Of a stretch of 64,000 nt of DNA, positions 31,420-41,407 are shown one piece after another. Each line of letters starts with the position of its first letter. Within the stretch, counting starts at the first letter, position 1. Both the position numbers and the translations under genes were made by a program. The notes below the pieces were generated by a model. The model was given only the letters and a program-made list of their open reading frames with translations, was not told the DNA's origin and did not search any database. The DNA is from an uncultured Siphonobacter sp. (GTDB lineage Bacteria; Bacteroidota; Bacteroidia; Cytophagales; Spirosomataceae). Location of the stretch: positions 32,001 through 96,000 of the forward strand of contig CAJYIW010000007.1 of the NCBI GenBank assembly GCA_913775095.1, read 5' to 3'.

Positions 31420-32796
31420 ATGGCTAAAGTTAAAACTTCCTATTTTTGTCAGAGTTGTGGCTATCAATCTCCTAAATGGCTGGGTCGCTGTCCTTCCTGT
31501 GGAGAGTGGAATACGATGGTGGAAGAGATTGTTCAGAAAGCGGAACCCGAAAAAGGCCGCTGGAGACCTGCTTCGTCCGGACCGATTATTGCGGCTAAAC
31601 CCAAAGCCATTGCTGAAATCAACTATAGCGAACAACCCCGCCTGCTGACTCCCGATGCCGAACTGAATCGGGTACTGGGGGGAGGAATTGTTCCGGGGTC
31701 ACTGGTACTGATCGGTGGAGAACCCGGCATTGGTAAATCTACCCTGATGCTACAGATTGCCCTGAATTTACCCGGCATTCGGGTCTTATACGTTTCGGGA
31801 GAGGAATCGGATCAGCAGATCAAAATGCGGGCCGAACGTCTGGGCAACAACTCTACCGACTGCTTTATTTTAACGGAAACCTCGACTCAGAATATTTTCA
31901 AACAGATTGAAAATTTCGAGCCGGATATTCTGGTCATTGACTCCATCCAGACCTTGCAATCCAATTTGGTGGAATCAGGGGCTGGTAGTGTTTCGCAGGT
32001 TCGGGAATGTACCGCCGAGCTGATGAAATTTGCCAAAGAGTCGGGTACGCCTGTCTTCATGATTGGTCACATTACTAAAGATGGTAACCTGGCTGGTCCT
32101 AAGGTACTGGAACACATGGTAGATACGGTCTTGCAGTTTGAAGGCGACCGGCATCTGGCGTATCGTATTTTACGGACGACCAAAAACCGATTCGGCAGTA
32201 CATCTGAGTTGGGCATTTACGAAATGCAGGGAAACGGCTTACGCGAAGTAAGTAATCCTTCAGAAATTCTGATTTCTCAGCGAGAAGATGCCCTGAGTGG
32301 TATTACCATTGGCACAATGCTGGAAGGCAACCGGACCTTACTCATTGAAATTCAGTCGCTGGTTTCCATTGCTACCTATGGCACACCCCAGCGGAGCAGC
32401 ACGGGCTTCGATGCCAAACGATTGAATATGTTACTGGCTGTACTGGAAAAACGGGGCGGTTTTCGCCTGGGAGCCCAGGATGTGTTTCTGAATATTGCCG
32501 GTGGACTGAAAGTAGAGGATCCGGCCATTGATCTAGCCGTTTGTGCCTCTCTGGTTTCTTCCTACGAAGACATTTCTATTCCGCCGTCGGTATGTTTTGC
32601 GGCTGAAGTTGGATTAGGGGGAGAAGTTCGGGCCGTCAACCGCATCGAAAACCGGATTGCAGAGGCTCAGAAATTAGGGTTCAGGGAAATCTGGATTTCC
32701 CGCTATAATGCGAAAGGTGTGGACCTAAGTCAGTACACCATCAAAGTACGAACGGCCTCTAAGCTCGATGAAGTTTTCATTTCCTTATTATGCTGA
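31420..32796 (+). CDS. radA: DNA repair protein RadA
   Basis: A 458-residue RadA (Sms). Seen: a zinc finger (CQSCGYQSPKWLGRCPSCGEW, near residue 9), a RecA-like ATPase with Walker A GGEPGIGKSTL and the RadA-specific KNRFG motif (KNRFGSTSELGIYEM), and a C-terminal Lon-protease-like domain (LGAQDVFLNIAGGLKVEDPA). RadA helps branch migration in recombination and DNA repair. Start ATG at 31420 gives the standard MAKVKTSYFCQSCG. Confidence 0.96.
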   Translation: MAKVKTSYFCQSCGYQSPKWLGRCPSCGEWNTMVEEIVQKAEPEKGRWRPASSGPIIAAKPKAIAEINYSEQPRLLTPDAELNRVLGGGIVPGSLVLIGGEPGIGKSTLMLQIALNLPGIRVLYVSGEESDQQIKMRAERLGNNSTDCFILTETSTQNIFKQIENFEPDILVIDSIQTLQSNLVESGAGSVSQVRECTAELMKFAKESGTPVFMIGHITKDGNLAGPKVLEHMVDTVLQFEGDRHLAYRILRTTKNRFGSTSELGIYEMQGNGLREVSNPSEILISQREDALSGITIGTMLEGNRTLLIEIQSLVSIATYGTPQRSSTGFDAKRLNMLLAVLEKRGGFRLGAQDVFLNIAGGLKVEDPAIDLAVCASLVSSYEDISIPPSVCFAAEVGLGGEVRAVNRIENRIAEAQKLGFREIWISRYNAKGVDLSQYTIKVRTASKLDEVFISLLC

Positions 32797-32896
32797 GTAA
32801 AACATTACCCGTTTTCAGAGTAGCACGTTTTTTGATTCATAGGGAGTTAGCAGGAAGTCAGTGAACGAACTTGGTTCCATCCAACTACGCAGGTCT

Positions 32897-33442
32897 ATGA
32901 AAACATTAATGAGTTTAATATTGATAAGTATTGCTTTGCCGGGAATGACCCAGGGCATGCTGGCCGACACGGTCAAACAAACTCTGAAAGCCCGGGTGGT
33001 CGAAGAGGTAACTCTGGTAGATAACGCCGCCACTGCGTCAGTAACCGAACGCAGCGTCAGACTGGTTAATAAAAGTGACAAGCCCTCAGAGGTAAAGAAA
33101 ACAGTTGTTTATAAAAACGAACGAATTCCCGATTCACTTCGAATCCTGAAGCCCAATCCTAAAGCCCAGGCCAAACCCGTTGATGCATTCATGCGGGCAA
33201 AACAGGACTGGATGGATCAGGTAAGCATGCAGATTGATGAAATAAATCAGGAAATTCAGATGTTACAAAATAACGGTAGTGGTCACAAGAGTCGCCTGGG
33301 GCAATTGAAGCAACTCAAAACGCAATCCCTGGAAGCTCAGGAAGCTCTGGAGAAATCCAATACGGAGCTTCAGCTTCAAAAGGCCGTTCAAAAAGCAAAG
33401 CCCGTAGTAACGAAAGGCAGACAATGTTTATCACAAGGGTAG
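32897..33442 (+). CDS. Exported protein with coiled coil, unknown
   Basis: A 181-residue protein with a signal peptide (MKTLMSLILISIALPGMTQG), a charged linker and a long coiled coil (about 100-165: MQIDEINQEIQMLQNN...LGQLKQLKTQSLEAQEALEK). No family recognised. The frame extends to 32861 through a GTG, but the ATG at 32897 starts the signal peptide. It follows radA by about 100 bp and is probably a separate periplasmic or outer-membrane-associated protein. Confidence 0.72.
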   Translation: MKTLMSLILISIALPGMTQGMLADTVKQTLKARVVEEVTLVDNAATASVTERSVRLVNKSDKPSEVKKTVVYKNERIPDSLRILKPNPKAQAKPVDAFMRAKQDWMDQVSMQIDEINQEIQMLQNNGSGHKSRLGQLKQLKTQSLEAQEALEKSNTELQLQKAVQKAKPVVTKGRQCLSQG

Positions 33443-33554
33443 ACATAAAAACAGCCTTTTATCGTTATCTTGAGGCTTAACGGGCGTAATCTGGCCTTTT
33501 ATGTAAGGTAATCTCCTTTAATCGAAAAAAAAGCTGTTTTTTCATAAAGAAGAT

Positions 33555-33562
33555 TACTTTTG
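33555..33562 (+). promoter_or_regulatory. Promoter -7 element of the LolA-fold gene
   Basis: TACTTTTG fits TAnnTTTG and lies 35 nt before the start codon at 33598. Confidence 0.45.
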
Positions 33563-33597
33563 ATCCAGCATTACGCACGTTCTAACTAATCTTAACC

Positions 33598-34326
33598 ATG
33601 TATAAACTTCGCATGTGGGCTGCTGTAGCAGCGGTCGCTTTAACTGTAAATGTTCAGGCTCAGAGTGTTGATGAAATTGTAAGCAAGCACATCGAAGCCC
33701 GGGGTGGAGCTGAAAAACTGAAGGGAATCAAAACCCTGGTTCTTGAAAACTCAATGACCATGCAGGGGATGGAAATTCCTATGAAACAAATGGTTGCCAC
33801 GGGACGCGGCTTACGAATGGAAATTTCGGTCATGGGTAACGATATGGTTACTGCGATTAATGGCGACAAAGGATGGGCCATTCGTCCAGCCATGATGGGA
33901 GGTACGGGTGAACCCGAAGATCTGCCCGCCGATCAGGTTAAAAGTTCTTCCAGTCAGTTAGATCCCGCTGGTCCTTTATTCAACTATAAGGATAAAGGTA
34001 CCAAGGTAGAACTGGTAGGAAAAGAGCCTGTTGACAAAAAGGAAAACTATCACCTGAAAGTAACCACGAAAGAAGGTACGGCGGTAGATTACTTCATTGA
34101 TGCCAATACGTATCTGGTAACCAAGCAGGTGGCCAGTTTGAATATGCAGGGACAGGATGTACGTCAGGAGATGACTTTCTCAGATTACAAAGACGTTTCA
34201 GGAATCAAGTTTCCTCACACCATGGAAACGGCCTCTCCGATGGGTGGTGACATGACCGTAACGACGAATAAAATTACCGTCAACGGCCCACTGGACGAAA
34301 AAATCTTCGTTAAGCCAACGAAATAA
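33598..34326 (+). CDS. Exported LolA/LolB-fold-like protein
   Basis: A 242-residue exported protein (signal MYKLRMWAAVAAVALTVNVQAQ). The pattern VDEIVSKHIEARGGAEKLKG...ENSMTMQG...ITVNGPLDEKIFVKP is that of Bacteroidota proteins usually named outer-membrane lipoprotein-sorting protein, with a LolA-like beta half-barrel. The role of this family is unproved; lipid or lipoprotein handling is inferred from the fold. A strong terminator follows. Confidence 0.8.
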   Translation: MYKLRMWAAVAAVALTVNVQAQSVDEIVSKHIEARGGAEKLKGIKTLVLENSMTMQGMEIPMKQMVATGRGLRMEISVMGNDMVTAINGDKGWAIRPAMMGGTGEPEDLPADQVKSSSSQLDPAGPLFNYKDKGTKVELVGKEPVDKKENYHLKVTTKEGTAVDYFIDANTYLVTKQVASLNMQGQDVRQEMTFSDYKDVSGIKFPHTMETASPMGGDMTVTTNKITVNGPLDEKIFVKPTK

Positions 34327-34341
34327 GTAAACCAGACTTTT

Positions 34342-34375
34342 AAAAAACTCCCGCAGCAATGTGGGAGTTTTTTTA
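34342..34375 (+). terminator. Rho-independent terminator after the LolA-fold gene
   Basis: AAAAACTCCC (34343-34352) pairs with GGGAGTTTTT (34363-34372) with a 10-nt loop and a T run. Confidence 0.88.
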
Positions 34376-34470
34376 TGCGAGTTACTTTGCGTACAAGTCT
34401 GGCATTCTTTTATAGGCGTATATAAAAGCCCACGACTTTGTCGTTAGTTAAGTTCAAACCTTCCCTATAC

Positions 34471-35913
34471 ATGAAAAAAATCTTCTGGTTCTTTCTTCTT
34501 CTGGAGGCACCTCTGGTGGGCTCCGCTCAGAATTTCAATGGCATTGCTCACAGCACTTCTGCGGGTATTCACAGTGTGTACACCAATCCGGCTTTAATCG
34601 CCGGATCCAAGTATAAACTTCATATCAACTTATTTGCGGGAAATGCGAACATTTATAACAACTATGCTGATTGGACAGGCCCTTATAAATTGAACCGACT
34701 GATTTTTGGCGGCATCCCTGATCAATACCTGCGTCCTGATGGTCGGCCGGCTCTGGAGCCTACTTACTTTCGGGAAAATATTGATGGAAAGCCTAAAAAC
34801 GGCACGGGCTGGGCTGAAGTACGCGGCCCCGGTATTTTGATTGGGCTGGGCCGCAATCAGAGCCTGGCCATCACCAGCCGGGCCAGAGCTTCCGTTCAGG
34901 CGTTTGGGGTTTCTGAGAATTTGCTCTCCCTCGTTCGGCAGGGATTCGATTTTGCGACGCTCTGGAACATTACTAACGTTGATAATAAATTTTCCGTCAA
35001 TGGTAATATTTACGGCGAGCTGGCCTTGACCTACGGGGCAACCATGATTGAAGCCGGGCCACACACGCTGAAGGGAGGCATTACTGCAAAAAAAATTGTC
35101 GGATTTTATTCTGCTCACATCCGGAATCGGGACCTGAGTTACCGGGTCATTGAAGACCCCGAGCGGCCCGGTAAAGGCCTTTTCGTGATGGATAAGTTCG
35201 ACGCTGATTTTGGCTATACCACGCAGGAACCCATTCAGGACGGCGTGGGGCTGCGAAAGTTTCTGGGCGGGAAAATGCCGGGTTCCGGCTGGGGATTTGA
35301 TCTTGGCTTCGCCTATGAATACAATGCAGACGAAGACCAGTCCGGACGTTACAACCTCCGGCTCTCTGCCTCGATCATGGATGTAGGCACGGTGCGTTAC
35401 GAAGACCGGAACCAAATTAAAGGATATACCATCCTGCGTACCAACAAAACTATCCGACAGGAAGATTTTGATAACGTAAAGGGAAGTGATGAGCTGGTGA
35501 AGCTGATCGAGTCCAGAATGGAATTACAGCCCGGTGAAGCCAAAAGTAGTTTTGTGACGGGCTTGCCCATGGCTTTAAATACGAATGCTGATGTACGGTT
35601 AAGTAACGAGCTTTTTGTGAATGTTTCCTACATTAAAGATTTGCGTACCGTCAATGCTTTGTCGGCCCGGCAGCCCACGGTTTTTTCGGTAACTCCCCGC
35701 TGGGAGTCTGAATCAGGAATGGAAATTGCGGTTCCTCTGAACTGGATGTTCGGAACCTTTTCTCCGGGCGTATCGGTCCGTTTAGGGCCCGTTTTTGCCG
35801 GTACGGATAATATGGTGGGCTTATTCAGTAACGGTCGCCGCTTTTCAGCCCGGGGCATGGATGTCTATGCCGGACTGAGTTTACCCTTATTCAAACGAAA
35901 ACCCAGATATTAA
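34471..35913 (+). CDS. DUF5723 family outer-membrane protein (copy 1)
   Basis: A 480-residue exported protein of the DUF5723 family, probably a FadL/PorV-like barrel. Seen: a signal peptide (MKKIFWFFLLLEAPLVGSAQ), GIHSVYTNPALIAGSKYK, WAEVRGPGILIGLGRNQSLA, and a final LPLFKRKPRY. A second member at 53482-55038 shares the N-terminal HSVYTNPA-like and AEVRGPG segments. The frame extends to 34438, but the ATG at 34471 starts the signal peptide. It ends 11 bp before a patatin gene, suggesting co-transcription. Confidence 0.83.
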   Translation: MKKIFWFFLLLEAPLVGSAQNFNGIAHSTSAGIHSVYTNPALIAGSKYKLHINLFAGNANIYNNYADWTGPYKLNRLIFGGIPDQYLRPDGRPALEPTYFRENIDGKPKNGTGWAEVRGPGILIGLGRNQSLAITSRARASVQAFGVSENLLSLVRQGFDFATLWNITNVDNKFSVNGNIYGELALTYGATMIEAGPHTLKGGITAKKIVGFYSAHIRNRDLSYRVIEDPERPGKGLFVMDKFDADFGYTTQEPIQDGVGLRKFLGGKMPGSGWGFDLGFAYEYNADEDQSGRYNLRLSASIMDVGTVRYEDRNQIKGYTILRTNKTIRQEDFDNVKGSDELVKLIESRMELQPGEAKSSFVTGLPMALNTNADVRLSNELFVNVSYIKDLRTVNALSARQPTVFSVTPRWESESGMEIAVPLNWMFGTFSPGVSVRLGPVFAGTDNMVGLFSNGRRFSARGMDVYAGLSLPLFKRKPRY

Positions 35914-35924
35914 GTCTTTAACGA

Positions 35925-36695
35925 ATGAAAGTTGGAATCGTATTTTCGGGGGGGGCGGTACGCGGCTTTGCTCATTTGGGCATTCTGAAGGCATTACACG
36001 AAATGGAAATTTTTCCCGAACATATTTCAGGCGTAAGTGCGGGGTCCATTGTGGGAGCTTTTGCGGCGTGTCAGGTAGAGGCAGAGGCCGCCTATGATCT
36101 GATTGAGCGGAGTAATTATAAAAGTTACCTGAAGCTGGCCTTTAGTCGCATGGGATTTCTCAAGCTCGACAAAGTGGAAGATCTGATGCAGCAACATCTG
36201 CCCCGAAACTTCGAAGATCTGGCTTTACCCCTGACCGTTAACGCAACCGATTTAGCCAGTGGAGAGGAAGTTTTCTTCGATTCAGGTCCCCTGATTCGCC
36301 CAATTCTGGCTTCCTGTTGTCTGCCCGGTTTGTTTGAGCCCGTCACGATCAATAACCGGCAACTGATTGACGGGGGCGTGCTTAACCACATGCCTTATGA
36401 ACCGCTGGAAGGGCACTGCGATCTACTGATTGGCTGCCATTGTAACCCGGTAGCGTACCTGGATACGCCCGTCACGTCCATGAAATCTGTGTTGATGCGA
36501 AGCCTGTATCTGGCAACGGCGAAAGCCAGTCACCAGAAAGCTCAGCGGTTTGATGTATTCATCGAGCCGCCGCAACTACAGAATTTCACGGTGTTCGATA
36601 CCAAAAAATCCCGTGATATTTTCCGGGTAGGCTACGAGTACACGCTTAAACTGGCTCCGGTGCTGGAGAAACTGCGGGAGCAGACGAGCTGTTAA
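35925..36695 (+). CDS. Patatin-like phospholipase
   Basis: A 256-residue protein of the patatin/RssA type. Seen: the oxyanion glycines in VFSGGAVRGFAHLG, the nucleophile Ser38 in ISGVSAGSIVG (GxSxG), and Asp149 in LIDGGVLNHMP (DGG). The Ser-Asp dyad is complete, so it should hydrolyse acyl esters, probably of phospholipids. It has no signal peptide and seems cytoplasmic. It lies directly behind a DUF5723 outer-membrane gene in a likely operon. Confidence 0.9.
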   Translation: MKVGIVFSGGAVRGFAHLGILKALHEMEIFPEHISGVSAGSIVGAFAACQVEAEAAYDLIERSNYKSYLKLAFSRMGFLKLDKVEDLMQQHLPRNFEDLALPLTVNATDLASGEEVFFDSGPLIRPILASCCLPGLFEPVTINNRQLIDGGVLNHMPYEPLEGHCDLLIGCHCNPVAYLDTPVTSMKSVLMRSLYLATAKASHQKAQRFDVFIEPPQLQNFTVFDTKKSRDIFRVGYEYTLKLAPVLEKLREQTSC

Positions 36696-36698
36696 CAG

Positions 36699-36732
36699 AA
36701 AAGGCCCCGAAGGTTAACCTTCGGGGCCTTTT
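36699..36732. terminator. Perfect 34-nt palindromic terminator
   Basis: AAAAGGCCCCGAAGGTT (36699-36715) is followed directly by its exact reverse complement (36716-36732). It ends the patatin transcript and, from the other side, the susD transcript. Confidence 0.9.
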
Positions 36733-36754
36733 GCATAATACCGGAATTGGATTC

Positions 36755-38128
36755 TTAGTTATAGCCGGGATTTTGCACCAGTGAACTGTTCACATCGGTC
36801 TCCCGCTGAGGAATAGGGAAGACTAAATTGTTGGCATTGTAAGCCGCTGAGCCGATCGAACGCCGGGTACGCTTCAGGTCATGCAGCAAATGGCCTTCAA
36901 ACATCAGTTCCAGCTTACGCTCCTTCAGGATTGCATTGAGTGAAAGAGTACCGGACGTAAGATTTGACAGGCCCACCCGATTCCTGATTAAATTCAGATC
37001 TGCTAAAGGCGTAGCTCCCGTCGTTGAGTTTAAGCGGAAATTAGCTTCGGCTCTGGTCAGGTACATCTCTGCCAATCGGACGACTGGTACATTAGAATAA
37101 ATGGTACTGAACTTATCCGTAAAGAAGTCTTCGCCATCCTGAGTAAATAAATTCAGGCGTTCATCCCCGGCTTCGTATTCGTTGATGTGGCTTTGGGTAA
37201 CGTAGATATCTCCCCGCGACTGGATTGAATAAAACGTGCGTAAGGAATTATCCCCATCCTGTGAGGTAACCTGCGTTGAAAATATGTTTTCAGAAGAATT
37301 CATATTTACCAGATTAAACGAAGATTCATATTCCTGATTCAAAGCATATCGATTGCTTTGAATCACCCGATTCGCCGCATCACGGGCGGCTGTGTAATTT
37401 TGTTGCATCAGATATACCCGCGACAGGATGCTGGCTGCCGCCCATTTGGTGGCTTGCCCCGTCATTTTACCGGAAGTACTGGTCGTAGCCGCATCTGGTA
37501 AAAGCGTTTCTGCCGTCGTCAAATCTTCCAGAACTTTAGCATACACTTCCGCTACAGAATTTCTTTTTACGTAAGAGCCATTATTGATTTCACTCGTAGG
37601 AGATAGCACCAAAGGGACTCCGGGATTTGCCGTATTGTCTCCGTCCCCCCAGGTTTTGGCGAATAACCGCACCAGTTCAAAATAGACGCTGCCCCGTATA
37701 AACAAAGCCTCTCCCTGGATTCTGTTTTTCTTTGCTGCTTCTACCTTATCCAGATTGGCTAAAACGTTGTTACAAATATTGATGGTAGCGTAACTATTCA
37801 GCCAGATATTCGCAGAATAAGCATTATTGACCAGGATTTTTTTATCGTAAAATTGACCAGGGTCTACAAACGTTCCCCTCCATTGTAATTCGCTGGAGGC
37901 TGAGAGCAGATCAGCTGACATTTGAATCTGACCGCCCCACACGTAATATTCACCCAGAGCATCATAAGCACCGATCAGGGCAGCTTCCACATCTTTGGAG
38001 GTGGTTAAGGCCGCATCCTGGTCAATGGATTGGTAGGGTTTCAGGTCTAGTTTATTCCCACAGGACGACACCACTAAGGCGACTGCTGTGAGAAGTATAT
38101 ATGAAAATTTTGTCTTTTTCATTGACAT
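36755..38128 (-). CDS. SusD/RagB-family outer-membrane lipoprotein
   Basis: A 457-residue SusD-like nutrient-binding lipoprotein. Seen: a lipobox (LLTAVALVVSSCGNKL), LKPYQSIDQDAALTT, YATINICNNVLANLD (TPR-like helices), RIQGEALFIRGSVYFELVRLF, WAAASILSRVYL, VVRLAEMYLTRAEANFRLN, and the terminal LKERKLELMFEGHLLHDLKR with PIPQRETDVN. SusD forms a lid over the SusC transporter encoded 35 bp upstream. Start ATG at 38128 or 38122. No sugar-degrading enzyme adjoins, so the substrate is unknown. Confidence 0.94.
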   Translation of the reverse strand: MSMKKTKFSYILLTAVALVVSSCGNKLDLKPYQSIDQDAALTTSKDVEAALIGAYDALGEYYVWGGQIQMSADLLSASSELQWRGTFVDPGQFYDKKILVNNAYSANIWLNSYATINICNNVLANLDKVEAAKKNRIQGEALFIRGSVYFELVRLFAKTWGDGDNTANPGVPLVLSPTSEINNGSYVKRNSVAEVYAKVLEDLTTAETLLPDAATTSTSGKMTGQATKWAAASILSRVYLMQQNYTAARDAANRVIQSNRYALNQEYESSFNLVNMNSSENIFSTQVTSQDGDNSLRTFYSIQSRGDIYVTQSHINEYEAGDERLNLFTQDGEDFFTDKFSTIYSNVPVVRLAEMYLTRAEANFRLNSTTGATPLADLNLIRNRVGLSNLTSGTLSLNAILKERKLELMFEGHLLHDLKRTRRSIGSAAYNANNLVFPIPQRETDVNSSLVQNPGYN

Positions 38129-38163
38129 GAATGTTATCGATGATTCAATAGAAGCTATTGGAA

Positions 38164-41100
38164 TTAGAAGCCAATTTGTAAACCTACTGTTAAGGTTTTG
38201 GCTTGAGGTGCTGAATAGAAATCCTGCCCTGCAGCAATGTTGCCAGTATTAGCATCGGTACTTACTTCAGGATCCCAGCCTTTGTACTTAGTGAAAGTAA
38301 GCAGGTTTTGAGCCAGGGCATATATTCTTACCCGGCTAACCTTGATCCGATTGACAAGATTCTGAGGGAGGGTATAACCGAATGAAACGTTGCGAAGACG
38401 TACATACGAAGCATCAGAAAGAAAACGGCTGGAAACAGCAGTCCCATTGGCTCCGAATAATCTGGGTTGTGGAGAAGAGGCATTCGGGTTTTCCGGAGTC
38501 CAGTAGTCTAATTCCGAAGCTAAATGATTATCGTAGTAATCACCGGAAGCCATTTCGAATTTACCACCGGCCATGTAAACCTTATTCCCAAACTGGCCAT
38601 TGAAGAGGATACTCAGGTCAAAACCAGCGTAAGAAAAGTTGTTCGTAATTCCACCAAACCAGGTAGGAAGGGGACTTCCTACGAATACCCGCCGGGCTTC
38701 GTTGGGATCATTAGTGGTCGAACGATCACCCTCGGTGTCATTTCTATAATACAGGGCGTCTCCGTTTGTTCGGTCTACACCCGCGTATTCGAGCATGTAA
38801 AATGCTCCAAGCGGCTGACCCGGATACGCACGGTTTACCTGATCAAAGCCACCGATAATGGGGACAGGATCTCCTGAAGGTGACTTATCAATTTCCCGAA
38901 CACGGTTTTTATTGTTTGAAATGTTAATACTGGTACTCCACTTGAATGCACCAACCAGGTTTTGGCTGTTCAGCGTAAATTCAAATCCCTGATTTCGCAT
39001 TCTGCCTACGTTTCTAACCTGATCAGGGTAACCGGAAGTACCAGGTACGTTAACCGTCAGCAGCAGAGCATTGGTATTCTTAACGTAATAATCAATTTCG
39101 CCATTGATTCGGTTATTCAGGATTCCATAGTCAATTCCAATGTCCGTTTGCGTCGTGTTTTCCCACTTCAGATTCGAGTTACGCAACTGATCGGGAGATT
39201 GTCCGGCAACGCCCGCATAACCCGAAGAAGACCATAGACCCAGGGCGGGGAAATTGCCAATTTCAGCATTACCTGTGAGACCGTAGCTGGCTCTAAGCTT
39301 CAGGAAACTAAGAGCATTGCTATTCTGTAAAAATGATTCCTCACTTAAAATCCAGCCTCCGGAAATAGCCGGGAAGAAGCCGTATTTGCTATTGTTACCA
39401 AAGCGGCTTGATCCATCGACGCGGCCACTTAAACCAACGAGATATTTGTCGGCCAGTTTATAGTTAGCCCGCAAAAAGTACGATACGAATGAGAATTGAG
39501 ATCGGGTGGAAGATCCGCCCGTGATATCCGCCGCAGAGGCAATCTGGCGGTACGCGTTAGAAGGAAACTGCTGACCTTCTACAAAATTTCCATCAACCCG
39601 TGTTTCCTGATAAGACATACCCAGCGTAGCAGTCAAGGAATGAACGTCGCCCAATACCTTATTATAACTGAAATAGTTATTGGTATTATAGTTCATTACC
39701 TGAGAATATCTGCTTTCGCCCAGGCCATTGGCTGCTCCGGTAACGTTACGAACGGTTTGGGTACCATAGTAACTGTTTTCATTCTGATTCAGAAGATCCA
39801 CTCCAAGCTCTGAGCGAAAACTCAGGGATTTACTAAAATCAATCTGGCCATACACATTGCTGATGTTACGGAAAACCAGCGTTTTATAGTCAGAATAGTT
39901 AGCAGAAATGAAAGGGTTGTAATAAATAGGAAAGTTTGCGGATACGCCGGGAGGCGTCCCGGAAACCAAGCCAGTGCGGGGGTCGATTAGAGGCGTAATC
40001 GGGGGAATGGCAACGGCCTGCATGGGAGTTGAGAAGGCGTTATCATTCGAAACCCGGTTCTGAAGCGTCCGGGCCAGACTCATGTTCATTCCGATCGAAA
40101 GCCAGTTATTGGCTTTATGGTCCAGGTTGATACGACCGCTAAAACGTTCCAGCGAGTTTTTAATAAGAATACCCTTCTGATCCAGGTATTGGCCTGATAC
40201 GTAGAATTTAGTTTTCTCATTTCCACCAGAAATGTTCAGATCAGTCTGGCTAAAGGGAGCATCCTGAAAGGCAGCCCGTTGCCAGTCATAAGTGTTTTTC
40301 CCCGCCTCAGTGCCTGCGGCGGACCGTGTGATCAGGGCATTTAGGGAATTAGTCGATCCTGTATTTTCCGCAGCCACCTTAAAGTAGGATAGCCACTCAG
40401 AAGCATTCATGTAATCCCGTAGACGAGTAGGTTTACTGAATCCATATTGAAAACCTGCGTTGACATTGGTTTTACCGGATTTCCCACGTTTGGTTGTGAT
40501 CAATACTACGCCATTGGCCGCACGAGCTCCGTAGATAGCCCCTGCGGAAGCATCTTTCAAAATCTCCAGTGACTCGATATCCTGAGGGTTCAGGTCGGAA
40601 ATAGGGTTAGTGGGAGCTGAGTTGCTGGATAAATTTTGGGTATTGATGGGTACTCCATCTACTACGTACAAGGGTTGACTGGAAGCAGAAATGGATGAAG
40701 TTCCCCTTACCCGAACGGAGATACCCTGACCCAGCTTACCATTACCCTGGGTGATCTGTACCCCAGCCGCGTTACCCTGAAGGGCCGCTTCGAAGGAAGG
40801 ACTCGGAATATTTTCAAGTTTCTTTGAGTCAACTTTCGCAATATTACCCGTCACATCCCGCTTGATCTGCGAGCCAAACCCCGTGACCACTACTTCAGAA
40901 AGTTGCTGATTATCGGTTCCCAGTTCAACATTAATGACGGTCTGATTTCCTACAGCCACTTCCTTGCGATCCATACCCACAAAACTGAAAACCAGCGTGG
41001 CGTTGTTGGGAACTGAAATGCGGTATTCGCCGGTGGCGTTGGAGTTTACGCCCTGACTGGTTCCTTTGACCTGAATGCTTACGCCGACCAGGGGAGTGCC

Positions 41101-41208
41101 GTCTTCGGAAGAGGTAACTTTACCAGTTACCGTATGGTCCTGAGCAATTGTACTAAAGCCGCTCAGTAATGTGCCTAGAAAGACACAAAAATGTAACAGT
41201 TTTCTCAT
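38164..41208 (-). CDS. SusC/RagA-family TonB-linked outer-membrane transporter
   Basis: A 1014-residue SusC-like transporter. Seen: a signal peptide (MRKLLHFCVFLGTLLSGFS...), a carboxypeptidase-D-like domain (about 28-105: TVTGKVTSSEDGTPLVGVSI), the plug with VVVTGFGSQIKRDVTGNIAKV and QPLYVVDGVPI, the SusC signature ESLEILKDASAGAIYGARAANGVVLI (cited in parts), and a large barrel ending KTLTVGLQIGF. It works with SusD, which follows by 35 bp. The frame extends to 41274, but a promoter at 41241-41274 rules that out, and the ATG at 41208 begins the signal peptide. No ECF sigma/anti-sigma pair is adjacent. Confidence 0.95.
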   Translation of the reverse strand: MRKLLHFCVFLGTLLSGFSTIAQDHTVTGKVTSSEDGTPLVGVSIQVKGTSQGVNSNATGEYRISVPNNATLVFSFVGMDRKEVAVGNQTVINVELGTDNQQLSEVVVTGFGSQIKRDVTGNIAKVDSKKLENIPSPSFEAALQGNAAGVQITQGNGKLGQGISVRVRGTSSISASSQPLYVVDGVPINTQNLSSNSAPTNPISDLNPQDIESLEILKDASAGAIYGARAANGVVLITTKRGKSGKTNVNAGFQYGFSKPTRLRDYMNASEWLSYFKVAAENTGSTNSLNALITRSAAGTEAGKNTYDWQRAAFQDAPFSQTDLNISGGNEKTKFYVSGQYLDQKGILIKNSLERFSGRINLDHKANNWLSIGMNMSLARTLQNRVSNDNAFSTPMQAVAIPPITPLIDPRTGLVSGTPPGVSANFPIYYNPFISANYSDYKTLVFRNISNVYGQIDFSKSLSFRSELGVDLLNQNENSYYGTQTVRNVTGAANGLGESRYSQVMNYNTNNYFSYNKVLGDVHSLTATLGMSYQETRVDGNFVEGQQFPSNAYRQIASAADITGGSSTRSQFSFVSYFLRANYKLADKYLVGLSGRVDGSSRFGNNSKYGFFPAISGGWILSEESFLQNSNALSFLKLRASYGLTGNAEIGNFPALGLWSSSGYAGVAGQSPDQLRNSNLKWENTTQTDIGIDYGILNNRINGEIDYYVKNTNALLLTVNVPGTSGYPDQVRNVGRMRNQGFEFTLNSQNLVGAFKWSTSINISNNKNRVREIDKSPSGDPVPIIGGFDQVNRAYPGQPLGAFYMLEYAGVDRTNGDALYYRNDTEGDRSTTNDPNEARRVFVGSPLPTWFGGITNNFSYAGFDLSILFNGQFGNKVYMAGGKFEMASGDYYDNHLASELDYWTPENPNASSPQPRLFGANGTAVSSRFLSDASYVRLRNVSFGYTLPQNLVNRIKVSRVRIYALAQNLLTFTKYKGWDPEVSTDANTGNIAAGQDFYSAPQAKTLTVGLQIGF

Positions 41209-41240
41209 GTGATGAAACTTAAGTTTTAGTAAGGATAGAA

Positions 41241-41274
41241 CAAAAGTACTAATAAAAGTGGAAAATGAATACAA
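41241..41274 (-). promoter_or_regulatory. Promoter of the susC/susD pair
   Basis: On the minus strand TTG (41272-41274) is followed after 23 nt by TACTTTTG (41241-41248), fitting TTG/TAnnTTTG. Transcription would begin near 41236. Confidence 0.65.
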
Positions 41275-41399
41275 TAGACTTTTGCTTAATTGCAGGATAT
41301 AAATAAAGCGTATGTCTTGATTTATGTCAGTTTTATTTCATAAAATGCCTGTATGCTTAATGAATCTTTGGGTGTGGTAATATTGGAATAACTGTCTTT

Positions 41400-41407
41400 T
41401 ATATTTG
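41400..41407 (+). promoter_or_regulatory. Distal promoter-like element upstream of the ABC-F gene
   Basis: TATATTTG at 41400-41407 would give a 265-nt leader. A second element, TATTTTTG at 41628-41635, lies nearer the start. The rest of the 41209-41678 gap shows no gene. Confidence 0.35.

Noticed and set aside
34630-35415. 261-codon frame on the minus strand
   Set aside because: Antisense to the DUF5723 gene and without signal peptide, motif or promoter.
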